From DAOTXK01 sp034435395 (lineage in GTDB: Bacteria > Chloroflexota > Anaerolineae > Aggregatilineales > Ch27), in assembly GCA_034435395.1 (NCBI GenBank), contig DAOTXK010000268.1, positions 1-64,000 of the forward strand: DNA of 64,000 nucleotides. The letters run 5' to 3'. Within the stretch, counting starts at the first letter, position 1; each line of letters starts with the position of its first letter. The notes beneath the pieces were generated by a model. It did not search any database. It worked only from the letters and a program-made list of their open reading frames with translations, and was not told the origin of the DNA. Positions 44,509 to 53,294 of this stretch are shown piece by piece. Position numbers and translations under genes: made by a program.

Positions 44509-44799
44509 GTTGGGGATATTGATCTGAACACCGTCAATGTATGGCTCGGTTTCCTGGATTCCCAGCACTTCGGCCTCGTCCAGAGCGCGCTGCCCCTGAT
44601 GATACAAAACATCGTCAAAGGAGTCGTAACGGTAGCGCCGGCTGACCCAGCCATAAAGGGGATGCCGAAAAATAACGTTAAAGACCGCAGCATCCTCTTC
44701 TTCCATAATCTTCTCGGTCTCCAACCAGACTGGCGCGTACTGTTCGAGGTGAGGTATCGCCTTGGCATCACGCCGCTTGCGAATGGCATCAGCACCCAT
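44494..44799 (-). CDS. Hypothetical 101-aa protein
   Basis: A small acidic protein without membrane segments. N-terminal charged helices (IRKRRDAKAIPHLEQYAPVW, KIMEEEDAAVFNVIF) are followed by an aromatic stretch (HPLYGWVSRRYRYDSFDDVLY) and ending NIPNSYGG. RBS GGGAGAG precedes the ATG, and codon usage is normal, so it is probably real. No domain is recognised. It is transcribed divergently from purH, with a dyad-symmetric element between them. Confidence 0.6.
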   Translation of the reverse strand: MGADAIRKRRDAKAIPHLEQYAPVWLETEKIMEEEDAAVFNVIFRHPLYGWVSRRYRYDSFDDVLYHQGQRALDEAEVLGIQETEPYIDGVQINIPNSYGG

Positions 44800-44823
44800 C
44801 TAGCTCTCCCTAAAATGCCGCTG

Positions 44824-44857
44824 TTGCGGGTACAATACGGTCTATTGTAATACCCGC
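44824..44857. promoter_or_regulatory. Dyad element and promoter upstream of purH
   Basis: The inverted repeat GCGGGTACAATA / TATTGtaaTACCCGC (44826-44857) has 12-bp arms with a 3-nt bulge. It overlaps a candidate promoter (TTGCGG 44824-44829, 16-nt spacer, TGTAAT 44846-44851). It could be an operator for purH and the divergent gene, or a 5' hairpin. Confidence 0.45.
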
Positions 44858-44908
44858 CTCGTAGACGGCAATAGCGACCTGACGCTTCCGCTGAATGGGA
44901 GACGACCA

Positions 44909-46450
44909 ATGCCACGAGCGATATTAAGCGTATCCGACAAAACTGGACTGCCAGACCTGGCCCAGGCGCTGGTTGACCTCGGCTGGGACCTGATCGCCAG
45001 CGGCGGGACGGCGGCTATCCTGCGGGAATCGAATCTGCCGGTGACACCCGTCGACATCGTCACTGGCGCTCCCGAAATGCTCGGAGGCCGTGTCAAAACT
45101 CTCCATCCCGCCATTCACGCTGGCATCCTGGCCAGGGATCGAGCGGATGACCTGCGCGAACTACGCGAACACGGGTATGCCCCCATCAGCATGGTCGTTT
45201 GCAACCTGTATCCCTTCCGCGAAACCATCCAACAGTCAGGAGTCACACTTGAGGAAGCCGTCGATCAGATCGACATCGGCGGCGTAACCCTCCTCCGGGC
45301 AGCCGCCAAAAACTACTCGCGGGTAACGGTGCTCTGTGACCCTGGCGACTACGGGCGGATCATTGCCCTGCTGCGCGCCGCAGCCGAAATCGACCCGGCC
45401 ACACGGTACGAGCTGGCGGTTAAAGCCTTCGCGCACACCCGCGACTACGACACGACCATCCACGCCTTCCTGCAAGAAAACGGCCCCCTGGCTGCAACCG
45501 AGACCGACACGTTACCAGAAACCTGGTCGTTCAGCCTGGTCAAAGCCCAGGCGCTGCGCTACGGGGAAAACCCTCACCAACAGGCCGCCTTCTACGCGCC
45601 GCGCGCCAGCGATTTGCCCCTCGGCGGCCAGCTTTTGGCTGGAAAAGCCCTCTCCTACAACAACCTGCTCGATCTGGATGCCGCCTGGAGTGCCGTCTCG
45701 GCATTTGAAGAACCGACCGTGGTCATCGTCAAACATCAGTCCCCGACTGGCATCGCCTCCCACAGCACCATAACTCTGGCGTTCCCCCCGGCCCTGGCCT
45801 CGGACCGCGTATCAGCCTTCGGCGGGGTCATTGCCGTCAATCGGGCCATCGATGAAACGTTCGTGGCCGAATTGAGCGACCTGTTCGTGGAAGCCATCGC
45901 CGCGCCAGACTTCACGCCTGCTGCCCAGCAGGCCCTGGGCGAATCACGTCCTCACTGCCGTCTGGTCAGGATGCTACCGCCAGGGCAGGCCCGCGCCTGG
46001 CAAATGCGAACCATACGCGGGGGCTTCCTCGCCCAGACGGTTGACCAGGGAGACCCGCCGGAGATGACCTGGCGAACGGTCACCAGATGGAAACCCTCCC
46101 CAGAAGAGATGCAAACGCTGCGCTTTGCCTGGAAATGCGTCCGCTTTGTGCCTTCAAATGCCATTGTGCTGGCCGGCCCCGGCGCGACCGTCGGCATCGG
46201 CGGCGGGCTGCCCAGCCGGGTTGACGCCGTTCAGCTGGCCATCGCGAAAGCCGGTGCCAAAGCCCGTGGCGCTGTCCTGGCCTCCGACGCCTTTTTCCCC
46301 TTCCCTGATGCCATTGAACTCGCCGCCGCCGCCGGAATTACCGCCGTCGTGCAGCCGGGTGGCTCGATCCGTGACGCCACCGTCATTGCCGCCGCCGACC
46401 AGGCGGGCATGGCCATGGTCTTCACCGGCGTGCGACACTTCCTCCATTGA
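44909..46450 (+). CDS. purH: Bifunctional AICAR transformylase / IMP cyclohydrolase
   Basis: A 513-aa enzyme for the last two steps of IMP synthesis. The N-terminal MGS-like IMPCH domain has [32 protein letters not shown] and [14 protein letters not shown]. The C-terminal AICARFT domain has [42 protein letters not shown] and [19 protein letters not shown]. The usual Lys-His formyl-transfer pair is visible in KHQSPTG. The length is normal. RBS GGGAGACGA precedes the ATG. Confidence 0.95.
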   Translation: MPRAILSVSDKTGLPDLAQALVDLGWDLIASGGTAAILRESNLPVTPVDIVTGAPEMLGGRVKTLHPAIHAGILARDRADDLRELREHGYAPISMVVCNLYPFRETIQQSGVTLEEAVDQIDIGGVTLLRAAAKNYSRVTVLCDPGDYGRIIALLRAAAEIDPATRYELAVKAFAHTRDYDTTIHAFLQENGPLAATETDTLPETWSFSLVKAQALRYGENPHQQAAFYAPRASDLPLGGQLLAGKALSYNNLLDLDAAWSAVSAFEEPTVVIVKHQSPTGIASHSTITLAFPPALASDRVSAFGGVIAVNRAIDETFVAELSDLFVEAIAAPDFTPAAQQALGESRPHCRLVRMLPPGQARAWQMRTIRGGFLAQTVDQGDPPEMTWRTVTRWKPSPEEMQTLRFAWKCVRFVPSNAIVLAGPGATVGIGGGLPSRVDAVQLAIAKAGAKARGAVLASDAFFPFPDAIELAAAAGITAVVQPGGSIRDATVIAAADQAGMAMVFTGVRHFLH

Positions 46451-46479
46451 CTGGGGCCGCGCCAGGGATGACAAAAGTC

Positions 46480-46508
46480 TTGGACAGAACGCCAAATCTG
46501 ACTATACT
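46480..46508 (+). promoter_or_regulatory. Promoter of the UgpC-type ABC ATPase gene
   Basis: TTGGAC (46480-46485), 17-nt spacer and TATACT (46503-46508), ~48 nt before the GTG start. Confidence 0.65.
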
Positions 46509-46556
46509 AGAAGCAATCAGCAATCTTTATATGCTTAGCCGATAAGGAGGATATCA

Positions 46557-47678
46557 GTGGCAAGTGTTACCTTCAGAAATGTCACCAAGAAGTTCGGTGA
46601 CCTAGAGGCTGTGTCGCATCTCGACCTTGAGATCGCCGACAAAGAATTCCTGGTCCTGGTAGGGCCTTCTGGTTGTGGGAAGTCTACCAGCCTGCGCATG
46701 CTGGCTGGCCTGGAAGAGATCACCGAAGGCGAGATCATGATCGGCGACCGCGTGGTCAACAACGTCGCTCCCAAAGACCGGGACATCGCCATGGTGTTCC
46801 AGAGCTACGCGCTGTACCCTCACATGACCGTGTACGACAATATGGCCTTCGGCCTCCGGCTGCGTAAGACCCCCAAGCAGATCATTGATGAGCGCGTTCG
46901 TAAAGCCGCCGCCGAGCTGGGCATCGAAAACCTGCTGGATCGCCGCCCCCGCCAGTTGTCGGGTGGTCAGCGTCAGCGCGTGGCCGTGGGGCGCGCCATC
47001 GTGCGCGAGCCTGCCGTGTTCCTGATGGATGAGCCCCTCTCCAACCTGGACGCCAAGCTGCGGGTTGAGGCCCGCGCGTTCATCCAGAAGCTGCATCAGC
47101 AGTTGGGGACCACCTTCATCTACGTGACCCACGACCAGGTCGAGGCGATGACCATGGGCACGCGCATCGCCGTGCTCAACGCGGGCGTGCTGCAACAGCT
47201 CGACACGCCGTCTAACCTCTACCGTTACCCGAAGAACCGCTTCGTGGCTGGCTTCATCGGCAGCCCGGCGATGAACTTCTTCGACGCCACCCTCAAGACC
47301 GAAGATGGCAAGCTGGTCGTTGATGCAGGCCTCTTCAAATTCGATTTGCCGCCTGAGTACAAAGATCGGTATGCGGCTTACGCGGACAAGTCGGTCGTGT
47401 TCGGCATCCGCCCCGAAGATGTCCACGACCCCGACTACCAGCCACCCGGAACGAAGGCGGCTATCGTCGAAGCCAATGTCGACGTGGTGGAGCAGATGGG
47501 CAACGAGATGATCGTCTACTTCGAACTCGAAGGCAAGACGTTCCTGGGCCGCCTCGATCCCCGGACAAAAGCCCGGGTCGGCATGAAGATGGGCACCGCC
47601 TTCAACATCAGCAACATGCACCTCTTCGATACAGAGACCGACGAGGCCTGCTGGTTACCCGAAGGTCTGGGAGAATAA
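46557..47678 (+). CDS. ugpC: ABC transporter ATPase, UgpC/MsmK/MalK type
   Basis: A 373-aa nucleotide-binding subunit of carbohydrate ABC importers. Walker A is GPSGCGKSTS, the signature LSGGQRQRVAVGRAI, Walker B VFLMDEPLSNLDAKLR, and the switch His YVTHDQVEAMTMG. A C-terminal TOBE regulatory domain (from ~240, including VFGIRPEDVHD) is typical of MalK/UgpC. It starts at GTG behind AAGGAGG. It is monocistronic, with no sugar permease or binding protein beside it, so it may serve several sugar transporters encoded elsewhere. Confidence 0.92.
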   Translation: MASVTFRNVTKKFGDLEAVSHLDLEIADKEFLVLVGPSGCGKSTSLRMLAGLEEITEGEIMIGDRVVNNVAPKDRDIAMVFQSYALYPHMTVYDNMAFGLRLRKTPKQIIDERVRKAAAELGIENLLDRRPRQLSGGQRQRVAVGRAIVREPAVFLMDEPLSNLDAKLRVEARAFIQKLHQQLGTTFIYVTHDQVEAMTMGTRIAVLNAGVLQQLDTPSNLYRYPKNRFVAGFIGSPAMNFFDATLKTEDGKLVVDAGLFKFDLPPEYKDRYAAYADKSVVFGIRPEDVHDPDYQPPGTKAAIVEANVDVVEQMGNEMIVYFELEGKTFLGRLDPRTKARVGMKMGTAFNISNMHLFDTETDEACWLPEGLGE

Positions 47679-47726
47679 GCGGCCAGCGCCCGCCGATTTC
47701 AGCCAGTTTCAACCAGATGGAAAAGA

Positions 47727-47763
47727 ATCGCCTGAGGGCCGGTTGCTCTCAGGCGATAGTTTT
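47727..47763. terminator. Terminator between convergent ugpC and dppC
   Basis: A 10-bp stem ATCGCCTGAG/CTCAGGCGAT with 11-nt loop, followed by AGTTTT on the plus strand. The minus strand reads CGATTCTTTTCC. Likely bidirectional. Confidence 0.75.
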
Positions 47764-47827
47764 CCCCACCCTCAGCGGCAGCCCCCGCGCCCAAAAGCCG
47801 CCAGCACGGCGCGCCCCCAGCAGGAAG

Positions 47828-48739
47828 CTAGTCCACGCCGCGCAACTTGGGGTCGAGCGTATCGCGCAGGCCGTCACCCAGCAGGTTAAAACCCAGCACA
47901 ACCAGCGTGATGGCCGCCCCTGGAAACACCATGCCCCACCATGCGCCGGTGATGAGGTACTGCTGGCTCTCCGCCAGCATTTTGCCCAGTTCCGGATGCG
48001 GCGCGCGTTGCCCCAGGCCGAGAAAGCCCAGCGCTGCCGTCTCCACAACTGCCGTTCCCAGGCCCAGCGTCGCCTGCACGATCAGCGGCGCTAGGCTGTT
48101 GGGAAGCACATGCTGCCACAAGATGTGCCCTTGTTTGGCCCCCACACTTTCGGCGGCCATCACAAAGTCCTCATTACGAATGCTGATCGCCATCGAACGG
48201 GCCAGCCGGGCGTAAACCGGGATGTTGACGATGGCAATCGCCAGCATGGCATTGCGCAACCCTGGCTCGAAGATCGCCACCAGCGCAATCGCCAGCAGCA
48301 GGGACGGGAAGGCCAACATCACATCCATCAGCCGCATGATCACGCTGTCGATCCACCCGCCGCTGAAGCCAGCCACTTCTCCCAGCACCGTCCCGATCAA
48401 CACCGAAACAGACACCGAGAGCAGACTCACAATCAGGGACACCCCGGCACCATGCCCGACCCGCCGCATCACATCGCGACCAATGTTATCCGTGCCGAAC
48501 GGGTGCTCCACACTGGGGGCGGTAAATCGCGCCGGTAGATTCTGGTCACGCAGCGCGTTGTAGTTATCCAGCAGCGGCACCAACAAGGCGATGGCCACAT
48601 AGATGACGACGATCACGACTCCAATACGGGCGCTGTGATTCCGCCGGAAGCGCCACCAGAGGTGCTTCCACGCCGGTACATAGGCCGATTCATCGGCTAT
48701 GACGACCGGGGCCGCGCCGGGAGTGGTTTGAGCGACCAT
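47828..48739 (-). CDS. dppC: Dipeptide/oligopeptide ABC permease, DppC/OppC type
   Basis: A 303-aa inner-membrane permease. The N-terminal OppC_N segment (WWRFRRNHSARIGVVIVVIY) is followed by ~6 transmembrane helices and the EAA loop (FVMAAESVGAKQGHILWQHVLPN). HPFGTDNIGRDVMRRVGHGA is a strong DppC signature. It starts one base after the dppB stop. Together with DppB and the binding protein upstream it forms an importer that lacks its ATPase genes (dppD/dppF) in this window. Confidence 0.92.
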   Translation of the reverse strand: MVAQTTPGAAPVVIADESAYVPAWKHLWWRFRRNHSARIGVVIVVIYVAIALLVPLLDNYNALRDQNLPARFTAPSVEHPFGTDNIGRDVMRRVGHGAGVSLIVSLLSVSVSVLIGTVLGEVAGFSGGWIDSVIMRLMDVMLAFPSLLLAIALVAIFEPGLRNAMLAIAIVNIPVYARLARSMAISIRNEDFVMAAESVGAKQGHILWQHVLPNSLAPLIVQATLGLGTAVVETAALGFLGLGQRAPHPELGKMLAESQQYLITGAWWGMVFPGAAITLVVLGFNLLGDGLRDTLDPKLRGVD

Positions 48740-48740
48740 G

Positions 48741-49745
48741 CTACCCGTACCTTATGCGAGGATTGAGCCAGGCATACGACAGATCAACCAGCATGTTGAC
48801 TGTCACGAAGATCACGGTGATAACCAGAGTCACTGACTGCACGATCGCGTAGTCGCGCCCCTGAATGCTGTTAAACAGCCACCGTCCGATGCCCGGCCAG
48901 GAGAATATGGTCTCCGTCAGCACCGCCCCGGCCAGCAATGATCCCAACTGCAAGCCGATGACGGTCACCACGGGCAGCAAGGCATTCCGCAGCGCATGGC
49001 GGCCAATCACCGTGCGCTCCCGCAAACCCTTGGCCCGCGCCGTGCGAACGTAATCCATGTGCAGCACTTCCAACATGGCCGAGCGCGTGATACGGGCGAT
49101 GATCGCCAGGGGAATCGTGCTCAGAGTAATGGACGGCAGAATAAGATGGGTCAGCGCATCTCCCAGGGCATGCCAGTTGCCACTCAAAATAGCATCGATC
49201 GTGTGCAGCCCGGTACGGGTCTCAATCTGCACGTTCGGGCTGAGCCGTCCGATAAACGGCAGCAGGTTAAGCTGCACCCCAAAAAACCACAGCAGCAGCA
49301 ATCCCAGCCAGAATATTGGCATCGAGACGCCGATCAGCGATCCCATCATGGTGCCAGTATCGATCCACGATCCGCGCCGCACCGCCGACAGCACCCCGAT
49401 CGGCACGCCGAGTACCACGGCGATAGTCAGCGCAAAAAACGATAGCTCCATCGTCGCCGGGAATCGCTGTTGTAGCTCGTTGGCAATGGGGATGTTTCCG
49501 GCGACCGAGTGACCAAGGTCGCCACTCAGAATGTTGTGCACCCAGATGACGTATTGCTCAGGAAGGGGCTTGTCGAGACCCAGGCGTTGCCGCAGTTCAG
49601 CCACGTTTTGTTGGCTGCCCCGCTCGCCCAACAGCACCACCTCCGGGCCACCCGGAATCAAATGAACGAGCAGGAAAACGGCCACCGACGCCCCAAACAA
49701 TACCGGAATGGCCTCCAGAATGCGGCGAATAACATAACGGGCCAT
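48741..49745 (-). CDS. dppB: Dipeptide/oligopeptide ABC permease, DppB/OppB type
   Basis: A 334-aa permease starting MARYVIRRILEAIPVLFG, the normal DppB N-terminus. It contains LGLDKPLPEQYVIWV, the EAA-like loop YVRTARAKGLRERTVIGRHALRNAL and FSWPGIGRWLFNSIQGRDY. Six transmembrane helices are apparent. A hairpin separates it from the upstream binding-protein gene. The RBS is weak (GAAAG), in line with lower expression than the binding protein. Confidence 0.93.
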   Translation of the reverse strand: MARYVIRRILEAIPVLFGASVAVFLLVHLIPGGPEVVLLGERGSQQNVAELRQRLGLDKPLPEQYVIWVHNILSGDLGHSVAGNIPIANELQQRFPATMELSFFALTIAVVLGVPIGVLSAVRRGSWIDTGTMMGSLIGVSMPIFWLGLLLLWFFGVQLNLLPFIGRLSPNVQIETRTGLHTIDAILSGNWHALGDALTHLILPSITLSTIPLAIIARITRSAMLEVLHMDYVRTARAKGLRERTVIGRHALRNALLPVVTVIGLQLGSLLAGAVLTETIFSWPGIGRWLFNSIQGRDYAIVQSVTLVITVIFVTVNMLVDLSYAWLNPRIRYG

Positions 49746-49791
49746 GCACAATCGCTTTCAGCCGGTGAATGTATACTTCGAGGAAAGACAG

Positions 49792-49818
49792 GCAGGCCCC
49801 GGAGCGCCCGAGGCCTGC
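49792..49818 (-). terminator. Intercistronic hairpin between binding protein and dppB
   Basis: GCAGGCC/GGCCTGC, 7-bp stem. On the minus strand it is followed by CTGTCTTTCC. Such hairpins typically reduce permease relative to binding-protein expression. Confidence 0.5.
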
Positions 49819-49840
49819 ACACTGCACAGACTCCTGACGG

Positions 49841-51493
49841 CTACTCAACCGTCACAAAACGGAACAGTTCCGTACCGAGCGGGTTGGGCACGTAGCCGGA
49901 GACGTTGCTGCGGAAGACCAGCGGCACGCCAGTATGCGCGATCGTCAGGCGGCCAAAGGTCTCGGCGAGCAGGGCGTCCGCCTCCTTATACAGCGCCTCA
50001 CGTTCCGCCTGCACGGTAAGATTGCCGGCCTCGGTCAGGACCTCACAAATCTCCGGGAAGTCAAAGTAACCTTCGCGGGCCTGATTGCATACCTTAAAGA
50101 AGTAACCGCTGAAGTTGTCCGGGTCGCCGTTATCGCCCGTCCAGCCCAGCTGGTAGAGGCCGATCAGTTCGCCATTGCGGCGGCGATCCAGGTAGGTGGC
50201 CCAGTCGCCCGCGTTGTCCAGCTGGACCTGGATGCCGATGGCGGCCAGGTCGGCGGCCATGGCCTGCCCCATACCCTCCGGATCGGGGTTGTAAGGCCGG
50301 GTCGCTGGCTGCCAGAACAACGTCAGGGGGATGGTTTCGACAACTTCGTCCTCCACCACGTTGCCGTTATCATCCAGCGCCAGCACGTGGACCTCGCTGA
50401 AGCCATCCGGATAACCCGCCTCGGCCAGCAACTCGACGGCCCGCTCAGGGTTGTATTCCGGCATCGGCACATCCGGGTTATAACCCCACAGCAACGGCGG
50501 CAGGAAGGTATTGGCCACTTCCGCGCCGGGCGGGTAGAAGGTGTCCACGTAACCCTGCCGGTTGAGGGCCAGTGAGATGGCCTCACGCACCAGCGGATCG
50601 CGGAATTCCTGGATGCGGAAGTTAAAGGCCAGGTACATCACGTTCAGCGCCGGACGCAACATGACGTACATGTCATCGGCGGCCTCAACGATTGCCAGTT
50701 CCTCAGGCGTCGCGTTCTCTTTGGCGTGAATCTCGCCAGCCTGCAACGCGGCGAAGCGAGAGGCATTATCCGGGATAACGCGGAAAATGATCCGCTCGAT
50801 ATTCCCCTCAACCTCGCCCCAGTAGTTCTCGTACCGGTCGAGCGTCACATGGTCGTCGGTCGTCCATTCGACAAACCGGTAAGGGCCGGTGCAGACGAAA
50901 CCAACGTCAGGCGTGCCGTAGTCCTCGCCAAACTCCTCCAGCGCTGCCGGGCTGTTGATCTGGAACATCGGCATCGCCAGCGTGTTGGGCATCTGGACAT
51001 ACGGACGGCTGAGGTTGAACTGAATGGTGTAATCATCGATCTTGTCGATGCTCTGGATGAGCGAGTCATCGTCAAAGCCGTCGAACATATAGCCGTAATA
51101 TTCGTACACCTGGGACTCAAAATGGATGGGGTTATCGGTAAAGCGCCAGGCGTCAAAGTTGAAAATCACGGCGTCGGCATTAAACGGCGTGCCGTCGTGG
51201 AAGGTGACGCCTTCCCGCAGCTTGGCCGTCCACACCGTCAGGTCCTCGTTGCTGGTCAGTTCGGTCGCCAGGCTGGGGATGACATTGGTGGTCGAGCCAT
51301 CAAAGGCCAACAACGATTCGCAGCCCTGCTCAACAGCCCGGAAGGACACGCCGTCGGTGACCACTGCTGCGTAGAGCTGAACCGGATTGGTGTACTCACC
51401 GAAGATGAACGTCACTGGTTCCTGGGCCGAGACAGGCCCCATCATGGTCAGGGCAAAGGCCACGATAAGTAGCAAGCCGAGCTTTCTGGACAT
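49841..51493 (-). CDS. ABC substrate-binding protein, family 5 (peptide/solute)
   Basis: A 550-aa exported protein. The signal peptide (MSRKLGLLLIVAFALTMMG) ends VSAQ with no lipobox Cys, so it is secreted or periplasm-like rather than lipidated. The SBP_bac_5 fold shows LREGVTFHDGTPFNADAVIF, then CTGPYRFVEW, ALNRQGYVDTFYPPGAEVAN and YNPERAVELLAEAGYPDGF. Homologues bind peptides, but also nickel, sugars or other solutes. AGGAGGAG precedes the ATG. A good promoter lies ~125 nt upstream. It is the first gene of a leftward SBP-dppB-dppC operon. Confidence 0.92.
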   Translation of the reverse strand: MSRKLGLLLIVAFALTMMGPVSAQEPVTFIFGEYTNPVQLYAAVVTDGVSFRAVEQGCESLLAFDGSTTNVIPSLATELTSNEDLTVWTAKLREGVTFHDGTPFNADAVIFNFDAWRFTDNPIHFESQVYEYYGYMFDGFDDDSLIQSIDKIDDYTIQFNLSRPYVQMPNTLAMPMFQINSPAALEEFGEDYGTPDVGFVCTGPYRFVEWTTDDHVTLDRYENYWGEVEGNIERIIFRVIPDNASRFAALQAGEIHAKENATPEELAIVEAADDMYVMLRPALNVMYLAFNFRIQEFRDPLVREAISLALNRQGYVDTFYPPGAEVANTFLPPLLWGYNPDVPMPEYNPERAVELLAEAGYPDGFSEVHVLALDDNGNVVEDEVVETIPLTLFWQPATRPYNPDPEGMGQAMAADLAAIGIQVQLDNAGDWATYLDRRRNGELIGLYQLGWTGDNGDPDNFSGYFFKVCNQAREGYFDFPEICEVLTEAGNLTVQAEREALYKEADALLAETFGRLTIAHTGVPLVFRSNVSGYVPNPLGTELFRFVTVE

Positions 51494-51626
51494 TAATCTC
51501 CTCCTATTTGGGTGTAGGCAATAGGCTTGGGGGAAAGAATACGGTCTTTGTCAGGCCGTTCCGGGACACCTCCTTCTGTTTGTTTGGGGATGCTTTCGTC
51601 GGGCACAACAGTTTGATCTTCCTTCA

Positions 51627-51655
51627 AGTATGATTGGAAGTTGGCGCTTTGTCAA
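51627..51655 (-). promoter_or_regulatory. Promoter of the SBP-dppBC operon
   Basis: Minus strand: perfect TTGACA (51655-51650), 17-nt spacer and CATACT (51632-51627). Confidence 0.6.
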
Positions 51656-51741
51656 ACCATTCCAGGCTAAATATCAGCATTACTGCTTTGTGATTTTGTG
51701 CATCTTGCGTCACCGACTTCACCCAAACATCACAAGACCGC

Positions 51742-51770
51742 TTGACTCCTACCCCGTGGTATGCTACCAT
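51742..51770 (+). promoter_or_regulatory. Promoter of the SAM-I riboswitch/metB unit
   Basis: TTGACT (51742-51747), 17-nt spacer and TACCAT (51765-51770). The predicted start near 51777 is ~30 nt before the aptamer. Confidence 0.6.
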
Positions 51771-51802
51771 CTTCGTCAGATTACCAACCACATATTCCTG
51801 GA

Positions 51803-51988
51803 ACACTCTTATCCAGAGCGGCGGAGGGACCGGCCCTGCGAAGCCGCGGCAACCCTCATTGAGACGGCTGTCATCCAGCCCGATCTCAGAGAAGGTGCCA
51901 ATTCCTGCAGACTGAAATGTCTGGAAGATGAGAGCGCGTCTGTGACCCTGATTACAGCAACTCCCTCTCATCACGAGAGGGAGTTTTT
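51803..51988 (+). ncRNA. SAM-I (S-box) riboswitch
   Basis: It matches the S-box consensus: CTCTTATCCAGAG, GGAGGGACCGGCCCTGCGAA, GCGGCAACC, GGTGCCAATTCCTGC and GAAGATGAGAG. P1 pairs CTCTTATC with GATGAGAG (51927-51934). The latter can instead pair with CTCTCATC (51965-51972) as antiterminator. The terminator is ACTCCCTCTC/GAGAGGGAGT (51960-51984) plus T-run. S-adenosylmethionine should stabilise P1 and terminate transcription before the cystathionine gamma-synthase gene. Confidence 0.96.
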
Positions 51989-52055
51989 GTTGCGGACTGT
52001 GGCCTCAGGAGTGTTCCCCCAAACTGCGCGTCAGCCTGCCTGAGGAGGCCAAGCC

Positions 52056-53294
52056 ATGTTAACCCAGCCCGACCTGATTGAGGACACCCGACCCGCGACT
52101 ATTGTGGCGGCACCTGCCGCCCCTCGTGCATCCACCCGCGCTGTGCATGGCGGCACCATCCGCCGCAAAGACCAGCACAGCCTCACCACACCCATCTTTC
52201 AGACCGCCACCTTCACCTTCGCCAATACCGCTGAGTTGCTGGAATTCGTCACCGGTCAGGATACCAACCGCGAAGAATACGGGCGCTATGGAAACCCCAC
52301 CATCAATGCGGTGGAACGCAAGCTGGCGGTGCTCGATGGCGGAGAAGATGCGGTCCTGTTCGCTTCTGGCATGACGGCGGTGACATCGGTGTTGCTGGCG
52401 AGCCTGCCCACCGGGGCGCACATCATCATGACCCATGACTGCTACCGACGGACGCGCCAGTTCTGCCAGGAGTATCTCCCCCGCCTGGGAATCGAGACCA
52501 CCATCGTGGCGATGGGCAACTATGACGCCCTGGAAGCGGCCATCCGGCCCGGCCAGACCCGATTTATCCTCTCCGAAAGCCCCACCAACCCCTATCTGCG
52601 GGTCGCTGACCTGGAACGGATCGCGGCCCTTGGTCGGCAGTACCACGTGCGCACGCTGATCGATAGCACCTTCGCCACCCCCATCAACCAGCGCGCCCTG
52701 GAATGGGGAATTGACGTGGTGATCCACAGCGCCACCAAGTATCTCTCCGGCCACAATGACCTGCTGGCTGGCGTCGTGGTCGGCAAAGGCCCCTTTATCC
52801 AGGCGATCCGCGAGGCGCGGGGCGTGCTGGGCAACCTGGTTGACCCGCAGAACGCCTTCCTGCTGGAGCGTGGCTTGAAGACCCTGGCGCTGCGGGTCCG
52901 GCAGCAAAACGCGACCGCTCAGGCGGTGGCCGAGTATCTGGAGAATCATCCCAAGATCGAGCGCGTATGGTATCCTGGCCTGGCCAGCCACCCCGATCAC
53001 GCCGTGGCCGCTGCCCAGATGAGCGGCTTTGGTGGCGTGGTGAGCTTTGAGACCAGGGCCACCCTGGCGGAGACCAGCCGCTTTGTCGACGCCATGCGGA
53101 TTCCGTACATTGCGCCCAGCTTCGGCGGCGTTGAAAGTCTGATCGAGCAGCCGGCGATCATCTCCTATCACGATGTGCCGCCGGAGGAGCGCGCCGCCAT
53201 CGGCATCAAAGACAACCTGGTCCGCTTCGCCGTCGGCATCGAAGACACCGAAGACATCCTGGACGATCTGGAACAGGCGCTACGCGTGCTCTAG
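52056..53294 (+). CDS. metB: Cystathionine gamma-synthase / trans-sulfuration-family PLP enzyme
   Basis: A 412-aa Cys/Met-metabolism PLP enzyme. The PLP-lysine is in HSATKYLSGHNDLLAG, the phosphate-binding region in LFASGMTAVTSVLLAS, and the substrate region in EYGRYGNPTINAVE. SPTNPYLRVADLERIAALG and PSFGGVESLIEQPAIISY favour cystathionine gamma-synthase of the plant/Chloroflexota type. O-acetylhomoserine sulfhydrylase cannot be excluded. SAM-I control supports a methionine-pathway role. RBS TGAGGAGG precedes the ATG. Its end overlaps thrC by 15 bp. Confidence 0.88.
   Translation: MLTQPDLIEDTRPATIVAAPAAPRASTRAVHGGTIRRKDQHSLTTPIFQTATFTFANTAELLEFVTGQDTNREEYGRYGNPTINAVERKLAVLDGGEDAVLFASGMTAVTSVLLASLPTGAHIIMTHDCYRRTRQFCQEYLPRLGIETTIVAMGNYDALEAAIRPGQTRFILSESPTNPYLRVADLERIAALGRQYHVRTLIDSTFATPINQRALEWGIDVVIHSATKYLSGHNDLLAGVVVGKGPFIQAIREARGVLGNLVDPQNAFLLERGLKTLALRVRQQNATAQAVAEYLENHPKIERVWYPGLASHPDHAVAAAQMSGFGGVVSFETRATLAETSRFVDAMRIPYIAPSFGGVESLIEQPAIISYHDVPPEERAAIGIKDNLVRFAVGIEDTEDILDDLEQALRVL

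Larger units (their letters stand above)
51494..51800. other. Divergent regulatory region between SBP and cystathionine gamma-synthase genes
   Basis: It holds two opposing promoters: leftward -35/-10 at 51655-51627 and rightward at 51742-51770. The rest is the ~125-nt leader of the binding-protein mRNA, AT-richer than the window average. I see no ORF or structured element in that leader. Confidence 0.5.
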
